A stretch of DNA of 64,000 nucleotides from an uncultured Pelagibacteraceae bacterium (GCA_902614975.1 CACMND010000002.1:62001-126000), one strand, 5' to 3'. Positions 16,514 through 25,705 are shown, numbered from the stretch's first letter. The notes: generated from the letters alone by a model not told the origin. Numbers and translations: made by a program.

Positions 16514-16997
16514 TTTTATATTTTTATTTACATTTGTAGCAACAAATTACTTACTATCAGAAACAATCCTAATTTCAGATAAGATTAAAATAATTGATGG
16601 TGATACAATTTTATTAGATAATAAAAAAATTCGTTTTTCAGGCATAGATGCTCCAGAAACTAAATTTAAAGGGAAGCAACAGTTTTGCCTAAAAAATAAA
16701 AAAAAAATTAATTGTGGAAAAATTTCAAAAAATTTTCTTACAGAAAAAATTATAAATAAAAAATTAAAATGTCTAATCGAGCCACAAAAGGACTATTTTG
16801 GTAGATATTTAGGTGAGTGTTTTATCAATAATGAAAGTGTTTCAGCTTACATGGTAAGAAATGGATTAGCCTTCGATTACCCAAAATATTCGAAAAAAAA
16901 ATATTCTAAAGATCAAATTTATGCAAAAAACAATAAGTTAGGTTTATGGAGTATGGAATTTGATTATCCATGGATATGGAGAAAAAATAATAGATAA
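16485..16997 (+). CDS. Secreted thermonuclease-family (SNase-like) nuclease
   Basis: A 170-residue protein with an N-terminal signal peptide (about 1-25) and a staphylococcal-nuclease-like domain. Catalytic elements are visible: IDGDTILLDNKKIRFSGIDA with the first Arg, APET with the Glu, and DYFGRYLGEC with the second Arg; the usual YMVRNGLAF helix and a closing WIWRK follow. It is expected to cut nucleic acid outside the cytoplasm, which could feed phosphate and nucleoside scavenging. Its start lies inside the DUF1476 gene (29-base overlap). Two Cys pairs may form disulfides, fitting a periplasmic location. Confidence 0.85.
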   Translation: MKKQLLKLVSFIFLFTFVATNYLLSETILISDKIKIIDGDTILLDNKKIRFSGIDAPETKFKGKQQFCLKNKKKINCGKISKNFLTEKIINKKLKCLIEPQKDYFGRYLGECFINNESVSAYMVRNGLAFDYPKYSKKKYSKDQIYAKNNKLGLWSMEFDYPWIWRKNNR

Positions 16998-17010
16998 TTT
17001 ATATTAAACT

Positions 17011-17610
17011 GTGATTCTTTTTAGAAAGTATTTTTTATTTTTTGGTCTATTATTTTTAACTGCTTGCTCATCTATACCACAAAATACAGCAGACGGCTGT
17101 TCAATATTTTCTGAGAGATATCTTTGGTATAAACACGCAAAAAAAACTGAAAAAAAGTGGGGAACACCAATCAACTTACAATTAGCAATAATAAAAATGG
17201 AATCTGATTTTGACTGGCTCGCTAAGCCTGCGCGTCAAAAATTATTTAAAGTTATACCTTATAAAAGACCTTCTAGTTCATTTGGATACTCACAAGCTAT
17301 TAAAGGTACTTGGAAACAATATAAAGATGAGACTGGAAATAAATATGCTTTAAGAACTAGATTTAAAGATAGTGTTGATTTTATTGGCTGGTATACAAAC
17401 AAAACGGAAAAAATTTTAAAGGTTTCAAAAAAAGATGCTTTCAGACAGTATATTGCTTATCATGAAGGCTGGGGAAATTATAAAAATTATAAAAGCAATC
17501 AGAAAGTTATAGTATTGGCAAAAAAAGTAGAGGGTTATTCAAATAAATTCAAGAAGCAGCTTAATAAATGTAGTAAATCTTTGACGACTAGAAAATATAT
17601 TATTTTTTAA
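17011..17610 (+). CDS. Lipoprotein with lytic-transglycosylase-like (SLT) domain
   Basis: The 199-residue protein starts with GTG and has a lipobox LTAC with lipidated Cys19. The body resembles SLT-type lysozyme folds: a candidate catalytic Glu in IIKMESDFDWLAKP, then SSSFGYSQAIKGTWKQYK in place of the usual GxxGLMQ block, DSVDFIGWYTN, and YIAYHEGWGNY. Such outer-membrane lipoproteins cleave peptidoglycan glycan strands. The family is recognised as transglycosylase SLT domain proteins in Alphaproteobacteria. It follows the nuclease gene by 13 bases. Its end overlaps the convergent efflux permease gene by 11 bases. Activity is inferred from the fold-level match only. Confidence 0.72.
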   Translation: MILFRKYFLFFGLLFLTACSSIPQNTADGCSIFSERYLWYKHAKKTEKKWGTPINLQLAIIKMESDFDWLAKPARQKLFKVIPYKRPSSSFGYSQAIKGTWKQYKDETGNKYALRTRFKDSVDFIGWYTNKTEKILKVSKKDAFRQYIAYHEGWGNYKNYKSNQKVIVLAKKVEGYSNKFKKQLNKCSKSLTTRKYIIF

Positions 17611-20600
17611 TCAGCTGCTTTTCTAGCTCCAGATCTACTGCATCTATTCTCTTTGTATTTTTTGCTAGTGTTAAGTACATAGTTGGCGTCACATATAATG
17701 TAAAGAATGTTGAAATAATCATTCCACCAAAGATTGTTGATCCAACTGCTAATCTAGACGCCTCACCTGCGCCTGGACCTATGTTACCTACTATAAGAGG
17801 TAACATTGCAATCATGGTGCTTAATGAAGTCATTATGATCGGTCTTATTCTTAATTTGCAAGCTTCCATCAATGCTTCCTCAATTTTTGCACCTGTTGTT
17901 CGAATTTGATTAGTATAGTCGACGATTAAAATACTATTTTTAGTGGATATACCGATTAATATAATCAAGGCAATTTGTGAAAATATATTTATCGAACTAT
18001 TTAAAAATAAAATGAATACAAGACCTCCAAAAACAGCTAGAGGAACAGTCAATATAATAATAAAAGGATGGACAAACGAATTAAAAGTAGCAGCCATAAC
18101 TAAATATGCAGTTATTAATGCTAAAGCGAAAATAAGAAATATTTCGTTACTTGTCTCTTTTAGTTCTTCGGACTTACCTTTCCAAGTTATTTGATTTTGA
18201 GGAGCAACTCTCAACATTACGTCTTCTAAATATTTTATAGCTTCAGACAATGTATATTCTTCAGATAAAGCTGCCGATATAGTTACTGCTCTTTGTCTAT
18301 TATATCTAGGTAATGATTCAGCAGTTCCTTTCTCTTCAAATTCTACCAAACTTGCAACAGATACTAATTTTCCAGTAGTTTCAGATCTTACAAAAATCTT
18401 TGATAAGCCATCTTTATCTCGTCTATCTGCTAAATATTGCTGAAGAATTATGGGGTATTCTCTTCCTTCTTTATTATATGTTGTAACCCTCTTTCCACCG
18501 TATAATGTTTCGAGAGTTCTACCAATATTTTCTATTGAAACTCCTAAATCATTTGCACGATTTTTATTTGTGATTAATTTTACTTCAGGTTTATTTTTTG
18601 TGTAATCACTTTCAATTCTAAACATATTTCTATTTCTTCTTAGCTCTCTTAAAACTTGACTTTGAATTTGCTCTAACTCTTCATAACTTGTTCCATAAAT
18701 CACCATTTGAACTGGTTTATTGTAGCTAGAAACTCTTATAGATTGAGGTGATATAGGAAACGCAAACGTCTCAGGCACACTAACAACTTGTCCAATAGCT
18801 TCTCTTAATACAACTTGTGTGCTCTTTTCTCTATTTTTCCATTCATCTAAAAGTGCGATTATAATAAATGTATTATATGAAGTTGCGGACCTACCGAAAC
18901 CAGGTACCCTCATAATTAATCTTTGGTAAGGGCTGTCTTCTGCCTGTAACAATTTTAATATTCTTCCCTCAATTATTTGGGCTTTTTCTTGTGTGTACTC
19001 GAATGAACTCCCTTCATCTGTAGAGCCAATTATTAAATAAGCCCCCCTATCTTCTAATGGTATCAATTCTTTCTTAGTAAAGTTAAACAAATAAATTGAA
19101 GCTGCAATTAATAAAATTATAAATATCGAAATTGTTTTCTGTTTATTAATCCAAAATTTTAAGGTGTCAGTGTAAAATTCTGTAAAAGATTTAAATCCAT
19201 TATTGAATTTTTTTACAAAAAAATTAATTTTTTCTTTTTTATTTAAAAACTTACTTCCTAACATTGGTGAAAGGGTTAAAGCTACAAAAGAAGAAACAAC
19301 AATTGAGAAAGATAGTGCTATTGCAGTTTCTTTAAACAAGGTACCAGCTATACCCTCAATAAAAATTAAAGGTAAAAAAACTGCAACTAAGATTAAAGTT
19401 GTAGCTATTATCGCAAATGTTATTTGTCTTGAGCCTTTATAAGCAGCCACAAGTGGCGTTTCTCCTTTTTCAATTCTTGTATAAATTGCATCTGTCATTA
19501 TTACAGAATCATCAGTTATTATTCCAATTGCTAAAATAAAACTTAGGAGAACAAATATATTTATAGAAAGATCAAATATATATAAACCTAAAAACGAACC
19601 AATTAAACTTACTGGCAAAGCTACAGCTGGTACAATTACAGCTTTTAGGTTTCCTAAAAACAAGTAAATTATTACCACGACTAAAATAAAAGCAATAATT
19701 AAACTTTTATAAACTTCCTGTATTGCAGTTCCTACGTAAGTTGCTCTATTAAATGCTATTTCTAACTTTAAACCATCTGGTAAAGATTGATTTAAAACGT
19801 TTATTTTCTCTTTAATTTGGTTTGAAAGTTCGACAGTTGATGCTCCACTTTTTGCGTATATTCCAATCCCAACTGTCTTTAAATTAGCTGCATTTTTTCT
19901 TTGAGCTTTAAATAAAGTTTTTTCAGAAACTGGACCAAGCTCAACATTTGCAATATCAGAAAGGGTTGTGACTTTATCTTTGTTTTTCTTAAGAGGAAGT
20001 TGCTTGATTGTTTCAATGTTAGAGTAAGATTTATCAATATTAAGAGTTAAATCTTTGTTACTAGCTTCTAAAGTTCCTGCGGGGATGTTTATATTTTCAT
20101 TTCTTAATGCTCTCTCGACTTCCTGAATAGTAAGATTATTGGCTGCTAATTTGATAGGATCTACCCAAACTCTAACACTTAGCTCTCTTAATCCGCCGAC
20201 TAAAATTCTACCAACATTTGGTACACTCGAAAAGGCATCTATAAGATATCTTTCTGCATAATCACCCAAATCTAAATCATTCCAAGTTGGTGACGATAGC
20301 GCAACCCACATTGTAGTTGTAAAACCCGCTGCTTGTTTCAAAATTTGAGGTGGGTTTGCTTGATCTGGCAAATTGTCCGCAACTCTTGATACTCTTTCTC
20401 TTATGTCATTTGCTGCATCATCTAAATCTATATCTGTATTAAAATAAATATTTATTCTACTTCTTCCATTAAGCGAACTAGAATCAATGTTCTTAATTCC
20501 TTCCGCTCCTCCTATAACATCCTCTATTTTTTGTGTTATTTCTTCATCAACAATTTCAGCTGAAGCAGATTTATAATCAGTTTGTACCTGTACCACTGGA

Positions 20601-20728
20601 GGCTGTATGCCATCTGGTAATTCTCTAACAGGTAATTCCCAAAATACAAAAATTCCAAAAATAATTAGTATCATTGACATTACCCATGCAACGACAGGTC
20701 TTTTAATACTAACTTCAGTTATATACAT
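17600..20728 (-). CDS. RND-type multidrug efflux permease (HAE1 family)
   Basis: The 1042-residue protein is a full-length AcrB/MexF-type inner-membrane pump with twelve membrane segments and two large periplasmic loops. The proton relay is intact: Asp406-Asp407 in GIITDDSVIMTDAI and the TM10 lysine in GISTKNSILIVDYTNQ. It starts with the usual SIKRPVVAWVMSMILIIFG helix. It would export hydrophobic compounds together with the adaptor encoded upstream and a TolC channel that is not in the window. No TetR- or MarR-type regulator is adjacent. The gene starts 7 bases after the adaptor stop, so the two form an operon. Confidence 0.93.
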   Translation of the reverse strand: MYITEVSIKRPVVAWVMSMILIIFGIFVFWELPVRELPDGIQPPVVQVQTDYKSASAEIVDEEITQKIEDVIGGAEGIKNIDSSSLNGRSRINIYFNTDIDLDDAANDIRERVSRVADNLPDQANPPQILKQAAGFTTTMWVALSSPTWNDLDLGDYAERYLIDAFSSVPNVGRILVGGLRELSVRVWVDPIKLAANNLTIQEVERALRNENINIPAGTLEASNKDLTLNIDKSYSNIETIKQLPLKKNKDKVTTLSDIANVELGPVSEKTLFKAQRKNAANLKTVGIGIYAKSGASTVELSNQIKEKINVLNQSLPDGLKLEIAFNRATYVGTAIQEVYKSLIIAFILVVVIIYLFLGNLKAVIVPAVALPVSLIGSFLGLYIFDLSINIFVLLSFILAIGIITDDSVIMTDAIYTRIEKGETPLVAAYKGSRQITFAIIATTLILVAVFLPLIFIEGIAGTLFKETAIALSFSIVVSSFVALTLSPMLGSKFLNKKEKINFFVKKFNNGFKSFTEFYTDTLKFWINKQKTISIFIILLIAASIYLFNFTKKELIPLEDRGAYLIIGSTDEGSSFEYTQEKAQIIEGRILKLLQAEDSPYQRLIMRVPGFGRSATSYNTFIIIALLDEWKNREKSTQVVLREAIGQVVSVPETFAFPISPQSIRVSSYNKPVQMVIYGTSYEELEQIQSQVLRELRRNRNMFRIESDYTKNKPEVKLITNKNRANDLGVSIENIGRTLETLYGGKRVTTYNKEGREYPIILQQYLADRRDKDGLSKIFVRSETTGKLVSVASLVEFEEKGTAESLPRYNRQRAVTISAALSEEYTLSEAIKYLEDVMLRVAPQNQITWKGKSEELKETSNEIFLIFALALITAYLVMAATFNSFVHPFIIILTVPLAVFGGLVFILFLNSSINIFSQIALIILIGISTKNSILIVDYTNQIRTTGAKIEEALMEACKLRIRPIIMTSLSTMIAMLPLIVGNIGPGAGEASRLAVGSTIFGGMIISTFFTLYVTPTMYLTLAKNTKRIDAVDLELEKQLIKK

Positions 20729-20735
20729 GTATTAA

Positions 20736-21752
20736 TTATTTTTTATTTTCTTGTTTTTCAGAGTCAGACTTTTTAAATATATTTAATTTTTGTAACCACG
20801 CAAACATACCATTCTTGTTTTCTTTAGTATCTTTTTTCTTTTTTCCACCCCAACTAGATTTGTTTTGATTTGCTACTTTAGCACCCTTTTTTATAGGTCT
20901 TATTATTAAATTTGGTCTGACTTTTTTTGTACCCTCAGCAACAACTTTGTCACCAACCTTTAGACCATTTAAAACTTCAACAAAACCCAGGTATCTATCG
21001 CCGGTATCAATATTTGTTTTTAATACTTTATTTTTTTCGTCAACCTTATAGATAAATATATTATCACCTTCCACTATTGTGCTGGTATCTGGGATACTTA
21101 AGCTTTCTCTTGTATCATATTTTATTGAAATTTCTAAAAATGAGCCAGGCAAAATTTCACCAGATGTATTGTCCATTTTTATCCTTGTTGGTAATGATCT
21201 AGTATCCTCACTAATTCGACTAGCTAATGAGTCAACTTCACCTTTATAGGTTTTATCTTTGTATCCAGAAAATTTTATATCAACAGGTAAACCAACTTTA
21301 ATAAATGGCACAAACATTTCAGGTATATCTACATCACAATAAATAATACTGGTATTTTCGAGATTAACTAAGATTGATGATTTTGAAACTTCGATGTCTT
21401 CTGAAAATTCTCTTTTTCCAATTGTTCCATCAAACTGAGCAGTAATTTTTCTATTTTTAAGTTCTGCAATTACATCACCTTTTTTTACTTTTTGATTAAA
21501 GTTTATAGGTTTAAGTATTTCATACTTCTCAATTTTATAGGATTGTGTTTTAAATGGTCTAGCTGTTCCGTATGTGCTTATTAAATTTTCAAAAACTCTA
21601 TTTTCAGCTGAAGTAACAATTATTCCTGGAGGTGGTCTTTTACTAAATTTCTTTTTAAAATGATTTCCAATCATTGTTCTACCAACAATCACTGTAGCTA
21701 TAATTAAAAAGAAAATTATTATTATGCTTGTAATTTTTGTTGATCTTTTCAT
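20736..21752 (-). CDS. RND efflux periplasmic adaptor (membrane fusion protein)
   Basis: A 338-residue protein anchored by one N-terminal membrane helix (about 8-25), followed by the lipoyl/barrel-sandwich domain (KPINFNQKVKKGDVIAELKNR and the matching half QFDGTIGKREFSEDIEVSKSS), a beta-barrel domain and a C-terminal membrane-proximal region (DTGDRYLGFVEVLNGLKVGDKVVAEG). The coiled-coil hairpin between the lipoyl halves is very short or missing, as in the shortest adaptors. The tail after about residue 290 is lysine-rich and probably disordered. It heads the two-gene efflux operon and starts three bases after the sulfurtransferase gene ends. Confidence 0.88.
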   Translation of the reverse strand: MKRSTKITSIIIIFFLIIATVIVGRTMIGNHFKKKFSKRPPPGIIVTSAENRVFENLISTYGTARPFKTQSYKIEKYEILKPINFNQKVKKGDVIAELKNRKITAQFDGTIGKREFSEDIEVSKSSILVNLENTSIIYCDVDIPEMFVPFIKVGLPVDIKFSGYKDKTYKGEVDSLASRISEDTRSLPTRIKMDNTSGEILPGSFLEISIKYDTRESLSIPDTSTIVEGDNIFIYKVDEKNKVLKTNIDTGDRYLGFVEVLNGLKVGDKVVAEGTKKVRPNLIIRPIKKGAKVANQNKSSWGGKKKKDTKENKNGMFAWLQKLNIFKKSDSEKQENKK

Positions 21753-21755
21753 ATT

Positions 21756-22568
21756 TTATATTTTACCATATTCAGCCCATGAACCATCATAAATGACTGG
21801 AAGATACTTATTATTTACTTGAGAATATGCAAGTGCCAAAACACATGCTGTGATCCCAGAACCGCACGAAAACACTACATTTACCGTGTCATTTAAAGAT
21901 AAATCTTTAAAATAAGAGGAAATTTCAGATTTACTTTTAAAAGTAAAATCGTCATTGATAAGAGTTTTAAATGGTAAGCAAATTGAATTAGGTATTGAAC
22001 CACTTCTTACATTTTTTCTTGGGTCTGGAGTTGTACCATTAAAACGATCTTTGCTTCTCGCATCAACTAAATCAAATTTTTTTTTAATTATATTTTGGTC
22101 AATCTGATCTTTGCTCTTAACCATTCCATTATTTTCTTTTGCTTTATAGCTAGTTGTTTGAATAATTATATTATTAGCAGAAGTTATTCTTTTTTCTTTT
22201 TTCCATTTATTAAAACCTCCATCTAAAACATGTACTTTCTTTTTATCATGGCCAAAGTAAATTAAATTAAACCATACTCTACAAGCACTTAAAACATCAG
22301 AATTATCATAAATCACAATTTCGTCTTCGTTAGATATGCCCATAGATGATAGTATATTTTCCCACGAACTATTGTCCGTTAGCATATGTGGTAAGTCGGT
22401 TGATTTATTACAATTTTCATCAATATCAAAAAAAATTGCATTTGGTATATGCTCTTTATTAAATTCTTCTTTACCACTTCTTTTTGTTGCAGGCATATGC
22501 CAAGAGCCATCAATTATTTTTACATTTGAGATATTTTTTTCTAGCCACTCAGTTGATATAAGTGACAT
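21756..22568 (-). CDS. Sulfurtransferase of the 3-mercaptopyruvate/thiosulfate type
   Basis: The 270-residue protein has two rhodanese domains: an inactive N-terminal one (VKIIDGSWHMPATKR, HIPNAIFFDIDE) and a catalytic C-terminal one whose loop is CGSGITAC with Cys235. A CGSG(V/I)TA loop is typical of 3-mercaptopyruvate sulfurtransferases, while thiosulfate enzymes usually have CRxGx(R/T). It would move sulfur from mercaptopyruvate to thiophilic acceptors and take part in cysteine breakdown. It shares its ATG with the msrA stop codon region (overlap of one base) and is followed three bases later by the efflux adaptor gene. Confidence 0.88.
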   Translation of the reverse strand: MSLISTEWLEKNISNVKIIDGSWHMPATKRSGKEEFNKEHIPNAIFFDIDENCNKSTDLPHMLTDNSSWENILSSMGISNEDEIVIYDNSDVLSACRVWFNLIYFGHDKKKVHVLDGGFNKWKKEKRITSANNIIIQTTSYKAKENNGMVKSKDQIDQNIIKKKFDLVDARSKDRFNGTTPDPRKNVRSGSIPNSICLPFKTLINDDFTFKSKSEISSYFKDLSLNDTVNVVFSCGSGITACVLALAYSQVNNKYLPVIYDGSWAEYGKI

Positions 22569-23014
22569 TAGAAACTTTTTTCCAAATATTTCTGATGATA
22601 ATCTTCGGCTTTATTATAATTTTTTGATTTTGATATTTTGGTAACGATTTTACCTTCAAATTTTTCATTAATTTCCTTCAATACTTTGTTAGCGATTTTA
22701 TTTTGATTTTCATCATGAACAAATATTTCACTTCTATACTGAGTACCTACATCTGGACCTTGCCGGTTTAAAGTAGTTGGGTCATGAAATTCAAAAAAAT
22801 TTCTTATTATTTCCTCATAAGAAATTTTAGTATTGTCAAATTCAACTTTAACTACTTCTGCGTGATTGGTATCACCATAACATACTTCTTTATAAGATGT
22901 CTTCTCAGTATTACCTCCACAATATCCAACCTCTGTATTTATTACTCCATCTAACTTGCTAAATTTTATTTCGGGTCCCCAAAAACATCCAAGTGCTAAA
23001 GTTGCTATTTCCAT
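22568..23014 (-). CDS. msrA: Peptide-methionine (S)-S-oxide reductase
   Basis: A 148-residue MsrA with the active-site motif ALGCFWGPE (nucleophile Cys10), GYCGGNT, the YKEVCYGDTNHAEVVKVEF core and the DPTTLNRQGPDVGTQYRS motif. It repairs oxidised methionine in proteins with thioredoxin as the usual reductant. The protein ends right after the AEDYHQKYL motif, so it lacks the C-terminal extension that carries the resolving cysteines in long forms; Cys18 or Cys40 may serve in recycling. It overlaps the sulfurtransferase gene by one base, and both handle sulfur amino acid damage or turnover. Confidence 0.94.
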   Translation of the reverse strand: MEIATLALGCFWGPEIKFSKLDGVINTEVGYCGGNTEKTSYKEVCYGDTNHAEVVKVEFDNTKISYEEIIRNFFEFHDPTTLNRQGPDVGTQYRSEIFVHDENQNKIANKVLKEINEKFEGKIVTKISKSKNYNKAEDYHQKYLEKSF

Positions 23015-23048
23015 TGCTAAAAATTTTAATTAATCTAAAGTTATTATC

Positions 23049-23930
23049 ATGCTTTCCAAAAATCAATTAGGCTTTTTTTACATGTTTTTATCAATATGTG
23101 CCTTTTCATTTATGGATGTAATAGTCAAGTGGTCATCAGATTATCCAATTGGACAGGTAATGTTCTTTAGAGGTCTATTTGGTATTTTGCCAATAATTTT
23201 TTTAGTTCCTAAGACAAGATTTAGAGATTTTTATAAAACAAATAGACCAGGATTACATTTAATTAGATGTTGTTCAGGACTGATAGCTTTAGCTGCAATA
23301 TTTTTGGCACTGAGAAACCTACCACTTGCAACTGTGACAAGTATTTCATTTGCTGCACCTATATTTACAACTTTGCTATCAATATTTTTACTAAGTGAGA
23401 AAGTAGGATTATATAGATGGGCCGCAGTATTTGTTGGTTTTATTGGTGTTTTAGTAATTACCCAACCAGGATTTTCTAGCTTAAATATTTATTACTTATT
23501 TCCAATAATCTTTTGTATTGGAATGTCTTACGTTGCAATTACAATTAGAAAACTTTCATCCACAGAACCAGTGTGGTTGATCTCATTTTTTTTTTCTTTT
23601 GCAATTACAATTGTTGGAGTTCTATCAATACCATTTGGTTGGATCATGCCAACTTTCAATGATTTCTTACTTTTATGTACAATTGGCTTGTTGGGAGGAA
23701 CAGCTAATCTATTATTAAGTCAATCGTATAAATTATCTGAGGTTTCTCTGGTTACACCTCTTAAATATTTGGGATTAATATTTGCAATATCTTTTGGATA
23801 TTTTATTTGGGATGAAATTCCCACAATTAAAACATTGATGGGTGCTTCACTGGTAATAATATCATCAATCATTATATTTCGAAGAGAAATATATTTAAAT
23901 AAACAAGTAACGGTAAGTAGAAATGAGTAA
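23049..23930 (+). CDS. EamA/DMT-family permease
   Basis: A 293-residue protein with ten predicted membrane helices arranged as two EamA repeats. The first repeat contains FMDVIVKWSSDYPIGQVMFFRG and ATVTSISFAAPIFTTLLSIFLLSEKVGLYRWAAVFVGFIGVLVI; the second has EVSLVTPLKYLGLIFAISFGYFIWDEIP. These are the usual DMT signatures. Substrates in the family range from amino acids and cofactors to nucleotides, and none can be chosen from sequence. It diverges from msrA with 34 bases between starts and overlaps the glycosylase gene by 8 bases. Confidence 0.85.
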   Translation: MLSKNQLGFFYMFLSICAFSFMDVIVKWSSDYPIGQVMFFRGLFGILPIIFLVPKTRFRDFYKTNRPGLHLIRCCSGLIALAAIFLALRNLPLATVTSISFAAPIFTTLLSIFLLSEKVGLYRWAAVFVGFIGVLVITQPGFSSLNIYYLFPIIFCIGMSYVAITIRKLSSTEPVWLISFFFSFAITIVGVLSIPFGWIMPTFNDFLLLCTIGLLGGTANLLLSQSYKLSEVSLVTPLKYLGLIFAISFGYFIWDEIPTIKTLMGASLVIISSIIIFRREIYLNKQVTVSRNE

Positions 23931-24549
23931 GGCACCGAAATATTGGAAAAAAGCTAGAGCATATCTTTCAAAAAAAGATAGTATTATGAGATCATTGATT
24001 AAAAAATATAAAGATAATAATTTAACTACTAGAAAAGATGTCTTTTATTCTTTATGCAAAAGTATAATAGGACAACAAATAAGTGTTGCTGCTGCAGATT
24101 CTGTCTTCAAAAAATTTGAATCGGTATGTAAAAAAAAAATTAATCCAAAAACTGTTTCAAAGCTTAAAACATCACAACTTAAAAAATGTGGTCTTAGTCG
24201 TCAAAAAATAAGGGGTATCTTGGAAATGTCTCAAAAATTTAAAGATAAAAGTTTTAATCCAAGATTAATTTCGAAAATGAGCGATGAAGAAGCAATTATA
24301 TACTTATCAACTTTAAGACAAATTGGAAGATGGTCAGCAGAAATGATTTTGTTATTTACTTATAATAGGTCTAATATCTGGCCAGTTCAGGATATTGGGT
24401 TATTAAGAGCAATATCAAACAACTATGAAAAAAAATATTTTCCACCTGAAATTTTTGTAAAAAAGCTTCAAAAAAGATTCTCCCCATATTGTTCTGTTGC
24501 CACTTGGTATTTGTGGCGTTCAATTGATGACGATACTATTCAGTATTAG
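23923..24549 (+). CDS. AlkA-type DNA-3-methyladenine glycosylase
   Basis: The 208-residue protein belongs to the helix-hairpin-helix base-excision superfamily: LCKSIIGQQISVAAADSVF, the LKKCGLSRQKIRGI segment, the HhH LRQIGRWSAEMILLF and the catalytic Asp157 in WPVQDIGLLRAI. It lacks the four-Cys iron-sulfur loop of endonuclease III/MutY and has no N-terminal domain of E. coli AlkA, matching the compact AlkA/MAG group. It removes alkylated purines from DNA. It is translationally coupled to the permease upstream through an 8-base overlap, with no functional link evident, and converges with a DUF1330 gene. Confidence 0.88.
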   Translation: MSKAPKYWKKARAYLSKKDSIMRSLIKKYKDNNLTTRKDVFYSLCKSIIGQQISVAAADSVFKKFESVCKKKINPKTVSKLKTSQLKKCGLSRQKIRGILEMSQKFKDKSFNPRLISKMSDEEAIIYLSTLRQIGRWSAEMILLFTYNRSNIWPVQDIGLLRAISNNYEKKYFPPEIFVKKLQKRFSPYCSVATWYLWRSIDDDTIQY

Positions 24550-24832
24550 CACCCTCCACAATAAACATATGTCTTTTTGTAGTTTGTTCTGCATAAGACC
24601 AAGCTTTTAAATAGTCTTCTGAGTCATGACAAGATATGGCCATGTCATAACTGGGAAATTCCCAAATGACGGTCCTTAATATTTTGTCACCACTATAATA
24701 TTTTAGTTTGCCTCCTCTAACTACAGGAGTACCACCAAATTTTTTTATAACTGGTATTGCATTTTCACCATATTTTTTTAGGTTATCTTGATCTGAAATT
24801 TCTGTATACAAACTCACCCAATATGCCTTCAT
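24536..24832 (-). CDS. DUF1330 family protein, copy 1
   Basis: A 98-residue protein of the dimeric alpha/beta-barrel DUF1330 family: MKAYWVSLYTEISDQ at the start, YGENAIPVIKKFGGTPVVRGGK in the middle and the CHDSEDYLKAW motif near residue 70, where an Asp-Ser-x-x-Tyr pattern is conserved. The biochemical role of DUF1330 is not established. It lies 18 bases downstream of a second, related copy, so the pair looks like a tandem duplication that has diverged. Its end overlaps the convergent glycosylase gene by 14 bases. Confidence 0.85.
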   Translation of the reverse strand: MKAYWVSLYTEISDQDNLKKYGENAIPVIKKFGGTPVVRGGKLKYYSGDKILRTVIWEFPSYDMAISCHDSEDYLKAWSYAEQTTKRHMFIVEGANTE

Positions 24833-24850
24833 ATTTGCCCCTTATCTAAG

Positions 24851-25141
24851 TTATTCCATTCCTTCAAATATCATATGTTCTCTAATGACATTATCTTTAA
24901 GATATGTTCTTGCCTCAACATATTCTTCAGAATCGTAGCATTTTTTAGCAGTTTCCACGTCTGGGAACTCTGCAAGTGCTATTCTAATCATTTCTCTACC
25001 CTCAAGTGCAATGTTATTAGCACTTCGAGCTAAAATTTTTCCAGAATGTTTTAATACAGCTTCCTTTGCTTTATCTGCATATTTTTTCATTCTTTCAGGG
25101 TCTTTAATTTCACTGTAAGTTGCAATCCAGTAACCTTTCAT
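24851..25141 (-). CDS. DUF1330 family protein, copy 2
   Basis: The 96-residue protein is a paralogue of the next gene, with MKGYWIATYSEIKDPERM at the start, YADKAKEAVLKHSGKILARS and the CYDSEEYVEARTYL motif. It is preceded by a good ribosome binding site (AAGGAG, six bases before the ATG on the minus strand). Both copies begin with MK(A/G)YW and keep the same spacing to the Asp-Ser-Glu motif, but the loop between is quite different, which suggests separate ligands. Function is unknown. Confidence 0.86.
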   Translation of the reverse strand: MKGYWIATYSEIKDPERMKKYADKAKEAVLKHSGKILARSANNIALEGREMIRIALAEFPDVETAKKCYDSEEYVEARTYLKDNVIREHMIFEGME

Positions 25142-25168
25142 AATTCTCCTTTTTAATTTTTTTTTTTT

Positions 25169-25705
25169 ATGTTACCAAATTTTATGGCAGAAAAATTAAT
25201 AATCAATTATGAAGATTATAAATTAGCAGTTGAAAAGTTAGCTCTTACAATTGAAAAAAATTACAAACCATCTGTTTTAGTCGGAATAATGAGGGGTGCA
25301 GCACCTATAATTGATATGCTATCAAGAATATTTAAATTACCCACTGCTTATGTTGTTATTCAAAGTTATTCTGGAGAAACTGTAGAAAATAAACAGGGCG
25401 AACTTATTTTTGCAAGAGACATAAGCTCAATAGCTAAAAACGAAGACTTTAAAAATGTTTTATTAGTGGATGATTTATCTGATACTGGTCTTACATTAAA
25501 TGAAAGTATCAAATGGTTAAAAAATTACGCTCCAGTGAAAAACTATATTCAAGAAATAAAAACAGCTTGTCTTTGGAAAAAAAAATCTTCTTCTTTTACT
25601 CCAGATTTTTGTCCAATTTTACTAGATGGAGATCCTTGGATAGTTCAACCTTCAGAATATTATGATGAAATAGATATTAATGGCTTAAAGAAAAAACATT
25701 CATAA
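25169..25705 (+). CDS. Purine-type phosphoribosyltransferase
   Basis: A 178-residue type I phosphoribosyltransferase. The PRPP loop is VLLVDDLSDTGLTL (about 92-105) and the N-terminal part has LVGIMRGAAPIIDMLSRIF, the pyrophosphate loop. The family includes hypoxanthine, guanine and xanthine enzymes; the hood region that decides base choice is too divergent for me to name the substrate. Two in-frame ATGs, at 25169 and 25184, are possible; neither has a clear ribosome binding site, and the later one (MAEKLI) fits family length slightly better. The gene converges with a purine-nucleoside-type importer, sharing a terminator, which suggests a role in salvage. Confidence 0.8.
   Translation: MLPNFMAEKLIINYEDYKLAVEKLALTIEKNYKPSVLVGIMRGAAPIIDMLSRIFKLPTAYVVIQSYSGETVENKQGELIFARDISSIAKNEDFKNVLLVDDLSDTGLTLNESIKWLKNYAPVKNYIQEIKTACLWKKKSSSFTPDFCPILLDGDPWIVQPSEYYDEIDINGLKKKHS

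Noticed and set aside
24851..25141. DUF1330 tandem pair as a toxin-antitoxin module
   Set aside because: Both products belong to the same alpha/beta-barrel family and neither has toxin or DNA-binding features.
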